This document shows, piece after piece, positions 61,852 to 64,000 of a stretch of DNA of 64,000 bases. Each line of letters starts with the position of its first letter. Position 1 is the stretch's first letter. The position numbers and the translations under genes are program-made. This stretch comes from Lachnospiraceae bacterium AF51-6-b8A (GTDB lineage Bacteria > Bacillota > Clostridia > Lachnospirales > Lachnospiraceae), in NCBI GenBank assembly GCA_027682585.1, contig JAQCZH010000001.1:558001-622000 (forward strand), read 5' to 3'. The notes beneath the pieces are model-generated. The model did not search any database. It was not told the DNA's origin and saw only the letters and a program-made list of their open reading frames with translations.

Positions 61852-62604
61852 ATGAGCAGACGTAAGATTATCGCAGGCAATTGGAAGATGAACCAGACCC
61901 CCAGCCAGGCGCTGGAGCTGGTTGAGACCCTAAAGCCCCTCGTCGCCGATGCGGACGTGGATGTGGTCTATTGTGTTCCGGCGGTGGATATCGTCCCGGT
62001 TGTCGAGGCAGTCAAGGGGACCAATGTCAAGGTCGGCGCTGAGAACATGTACATCGAGGAGAAGGGGGCCTACACCGGAGAGATCGCTCCTGCCATGCTT
62101 GTGGACGCCGGCGTGAGCTATGTCATCATCGGCCACTCCGAGAGAAGAGAGTATTTCAAGGAGGACGACGCCTTCCTCAACAAGAAGGTTCTGAAGGCGT
62201 TTGAGCATGGCCTGACTCCCATTCTCTGCTGCGGCGAGAGCCTGGAGCAGAGAGAGTCCGGAGTGACGCTTGACTGGATCCGGCTGCAGATCAAGTCTGA
62301 CCTCCAGGGGGTGAGCGCTGATCAGGCTGCCTCCATGGTCATTGCCTATGAACCCATCTGGGCCATCGGTACCGGAAGGACGGCGACCAGCGACCAGGCG
62401 GAAGAGGTCTGCGCCGCGATCCGTCAGACCATCGCTGAAATCTATGACCAGGACACCGCAGACAAGATCCGGATTCAGTATGGCGGCTCCATGAAGGCTG
62501 CCAACTGCAAGGAGCTTCTGGCCAAGCCCAACATCGACGGCGGCTTGATCGGCGGCGCTTCTCTGACCGAGGAGTTTGCCAGCATCGTCAACTACAATAA
62601 GTAA
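61852..62604 (+). CDS. tpiA: Triosephosphate isomerase
   Basis: Interconverts dihydroxyacetone phosphate and glyceraldehyde 3-phosphate. The 250-residue barrel has K12 in NWKMN, the catalytic His in [12 protein letters not shown], and catalytic Glu in [19 protein letters not shown] 61852 follows AGGGTG; a GTG at 61843 is a weaker alternative. It forms one run with pgk. Confidence 0.97.
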   Translation: MSRRKIIAGNWKMNQTPSQALELVETLKPLVADADVDVVYCVPAVDIVPVVEAVKGTNVKVGAENMYIEEKGAYTGEIAPAMLVDAGVSYVIIGHSERREYFKEDDAFLNKKVLKAFEHGLTPILCCGESLEQRESGVTLDWIRLQIKSDLQGVSADQAASMVIAYEPIWAIGTGRTATSDQAEEVCAAIRQTIAEIYDQDTADKIRIQYGGSMKAANCKELLAKPNIDGGLIGGASLTEEFASIVNYNK

Positions 62605-62753
62605 TCTGCCCGGGGAATCAAACTGCCGGTAGATTTCACAGGAAGCAAAGGGTCGTACAGATAAGATGGGGCATGGGCTTGTGAGCCGTCCTTCATCTGA
62701 TCTCTGTGCGGCTCTTTCTGATGGAAAAAACGGAGCCCGGTGAAAAATTATGC

Positions 62754-62759
62754 TATAAT
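62754..62759 (+). promoter_or_regulatory. Extended -10 promoter before gpmI
   Basis: TGC-TATAAT (62751-62759) is an extended -10 without a good -35. It lies in the loop of a hairpin AGCCCGG ... CCGGGTT (about 62734-62768), and another weak hairpin (GAGCCG/CGGCTC, 62683-62714) precedes it and might end the pgk-tpiA message. Confidence 0.5.
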
Positions 62760-62804
62760 ATGCCGGGTTATTTCTTTGGACTCTGCAGCAGAAAGAGGTT
62801 TGAA

Positions 62805-64000
62805 ATGGCAAAAAAACCAATTGTTTTATTAATCATGGATGGCTTCGGTATTACAGATAAGACCGAGGGGAATGCGGTAAAGATGGCGAATACGCCTGTT
62901 CTGGATAATTTGATGGCCAGTTGCCCCTATCAGCTGGGCTATGCTTCCGGGCTGGCCGTGGGTCTTCCGGACGGTCAGATGGGCAATTCGGAGGTCGGCC
63001 ACATGAATATGGGAGCCGGCCGAATTGTCTACCAGGAACTGACCAGGATTTCCAAGGCGATCGAGGACGGCGACTTTTTCAGGAATGAAGAGCTGCTCAA
63101 GGCATTTGACAATGCAAAGGCAAATAAGGGATCGGTTCATCTCTTTGGACTTGTCTCTACCGGCGGCGTTCACTCTCATTTAGGCCATCTGACCGGCCTT
63201 CTTGAGATGGCCAAGAAAGAGGGGGCTTCCAAGGTCTATGTGCACGCTTTTCTGGACGGAAGAGATACACCTCCCACCTCGGCCCTTGGCTTTATCAAGG
63301 ATCTGGAGGCGGAGATGGATCAGATCGGCGTTGGCCGCATCGCCTCTTTGTCCGGTCGCTATTACGCCATGGATCGAGACAATCGCTGGGATCGCGTAGA
63401 GAAGGCCTACAAGGTCCTGACCGCGGCTGACGGCAATGTGGCCAAGTCTGCAACCGAAGCTCTGGAAGCTTCCTATGCTGCGGATGTCAACGATGAATTT
63501 GTCATTCCGACCGCAATCATTCCGGAGGGACAGGAGGCGGCTACGGTTAAAAATGGTGACTCTGTCATTTATTTCAATTTCCGTCCCGATCGCGCCCGTG
63601 AGATGACCAGAGCCTTCTGTGCGGATGCTTTTGACGGCTTTGACCGTGGCGAGAGAATCAAGACTACCTTCGTTGTCTTCACGGACTATGACGAGACCAT
63701 CCCCAACAAGCTGGTTGCTTTTAAGAAAGAGAGCATTTCCAATACCTTCGGTCAGTATCTGGCGGCTCACAAGATGACCCAGGCCAGGATCGCTGAGACG
63801 GAGAAGTACGCTCACGTCACCTTCTTCTTCAATGGGGGCGTCGAGGAGCCGAATGAGGGGGAAGACCGCATCCTGGTCAAGAGTCCAAAGGTTGCCACCT
63901 ACGATCTGCAGCCGGAGATGTCTGCCCCTGAGGTCTGCGACAAACTCTGCAAGGCTATTACTTCCGACAAGTATGATGTCATTATCATCAATTTTGCCAA
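62805..64000 (+). CDS. gpmI: 2,3-bisphosphoglycerate-independent phosphoglycerate mutase (partial)
   Basis: Interconverts 3- and 2-phosphoglycerate without a bisphosphoglycerate cofactor. The first 398 residues are present (family total about 510). It opens KKPIVLLIMDGFGI with the metal-binding Asp, has the nucleophile Ser62 in MGNSEVGHMNMGAGRI, and STGGVHSHLGHL, HAFLDGRDTPPTSA, DRDNRWDR and IYFNFRPDRAREMT of the substrate-binding domain. The sequence is cut by the window end in the metal-binding C-terminal domain (DVIIINFA). The start is ATG 62805 after AGAGG. Confidence 0.96.
   Translation, partial: MAKKPIVLLIMDGFGITDKTEGNAVKMANTPVLDNLMASCPYQLGYASGLAVGLPDGQMGNSEVGHMNMGAGRIVYQELTRISKAIEDGDFFRNEELLKAFDNAKANKGSVHLFGLVSTGGVHSHLGHLTGLLEMAKKEGASKVYVHAFLDGRDTPPTSALGFIKDLEAEMDQIGVGRIASLSGRYYAMDRDNRWDRVEKAYKVLTAADGNVAKSATEALEASYAADVNDEFVIPTAIIPEGQEAATVKNGDSVIYFNFRPDRAREMTRAFCADAFDGFDRGERIKTTFVVFTDYDETIPNKLVAFKKESISNTFGQYLAAHKMTQARIAETEKYAHVTFFFNGGVEEPNEGEDRILVKSPKVATYDLQPEMSAPEVCDKLCKAITSDKYDVIIINFA

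Overview
The window reads as one continuous stretch of core chromosome from a low-oxygen Gram-positive bacterium of the class Clostridia, most likely family Lachnospiraceae. The basis is gene content and order, not a database search: prmC-prfA, nusB-xseA-xseB-ispA-dxs-tlyA-nadK-argR-recN, a sufCBDSU cluster, cysS-mrnC-rlmB-sigH and gapA-pgk-tpiA-gpmI, all with AGGAGG-type ribosome binding sites, sigma-A-type promoters and short U-tailed terminators. No insertion sequence, phage, integrase or CRISPR array was seen.

Layout. 1-14.8 kb: translation termination (prmC, prfA), an Asp23/Gls24 protein, then a long + strand run for DNA repair and isoprenoid/NADP metabolism (nusB, xseAB, ispA, dxs, tlyA, nadK, argR, recN), topoisomerase III and a beta-helix protein. 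15-23 kb: amino acid synthesis (class I aminotransferase, ilvN-ilvC, leuCD with a divergent LysR regulator, thrC). 23-29.4 kb: glutathione peroxidase and the SUF iron-sulfur operon with an extra small membrane protein. 29.4-31.3 kb: an AT-rich patch with a lipoprotein and a small membrane protein of unknown function. 31.5-35 kb: GPH-type transporter, glycerophosphodiesterase and lysophospholipase-like hydrolase, apparently one unit. 35-41.3 kb: citrate synthase, a probable structured RNA (6S-like), a nuclease-helicase fusion, a putative di-iron protein and a second LysR regulator. 41.5-50 kb: purL, carAB and two tRNA genes. 50-58 kb: ispF, cysS-mnrC-type cluster ending in sigH, an IscS-type desulfurase with mnmA, and a radical SAM protein. 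58-64 kb: a PHP phosphatase and the lower glycolytic genes, the last (gpmI) cut by the window end.

Most genes are housekeeping. The least explained items are regulatory and small: a perfect Rex-type operator plus a second palindrome at the gapA promoter; a LysR box placed about 65 bases before the inferred leuC start; a 22-bp palindrome filling the spacer of the thrC promoter; a conserved-looking RNA behind its own promoter at about 36.78-36.92 kb; a putative di-iron protein next to a PD-(D/E)XK-helicase fusion; and a strong leader hairpin before carAB. I found no clear undescribed multi-gene system; these are the best candidates for follow-up. All family calls rest on recognised motifs and gene order.
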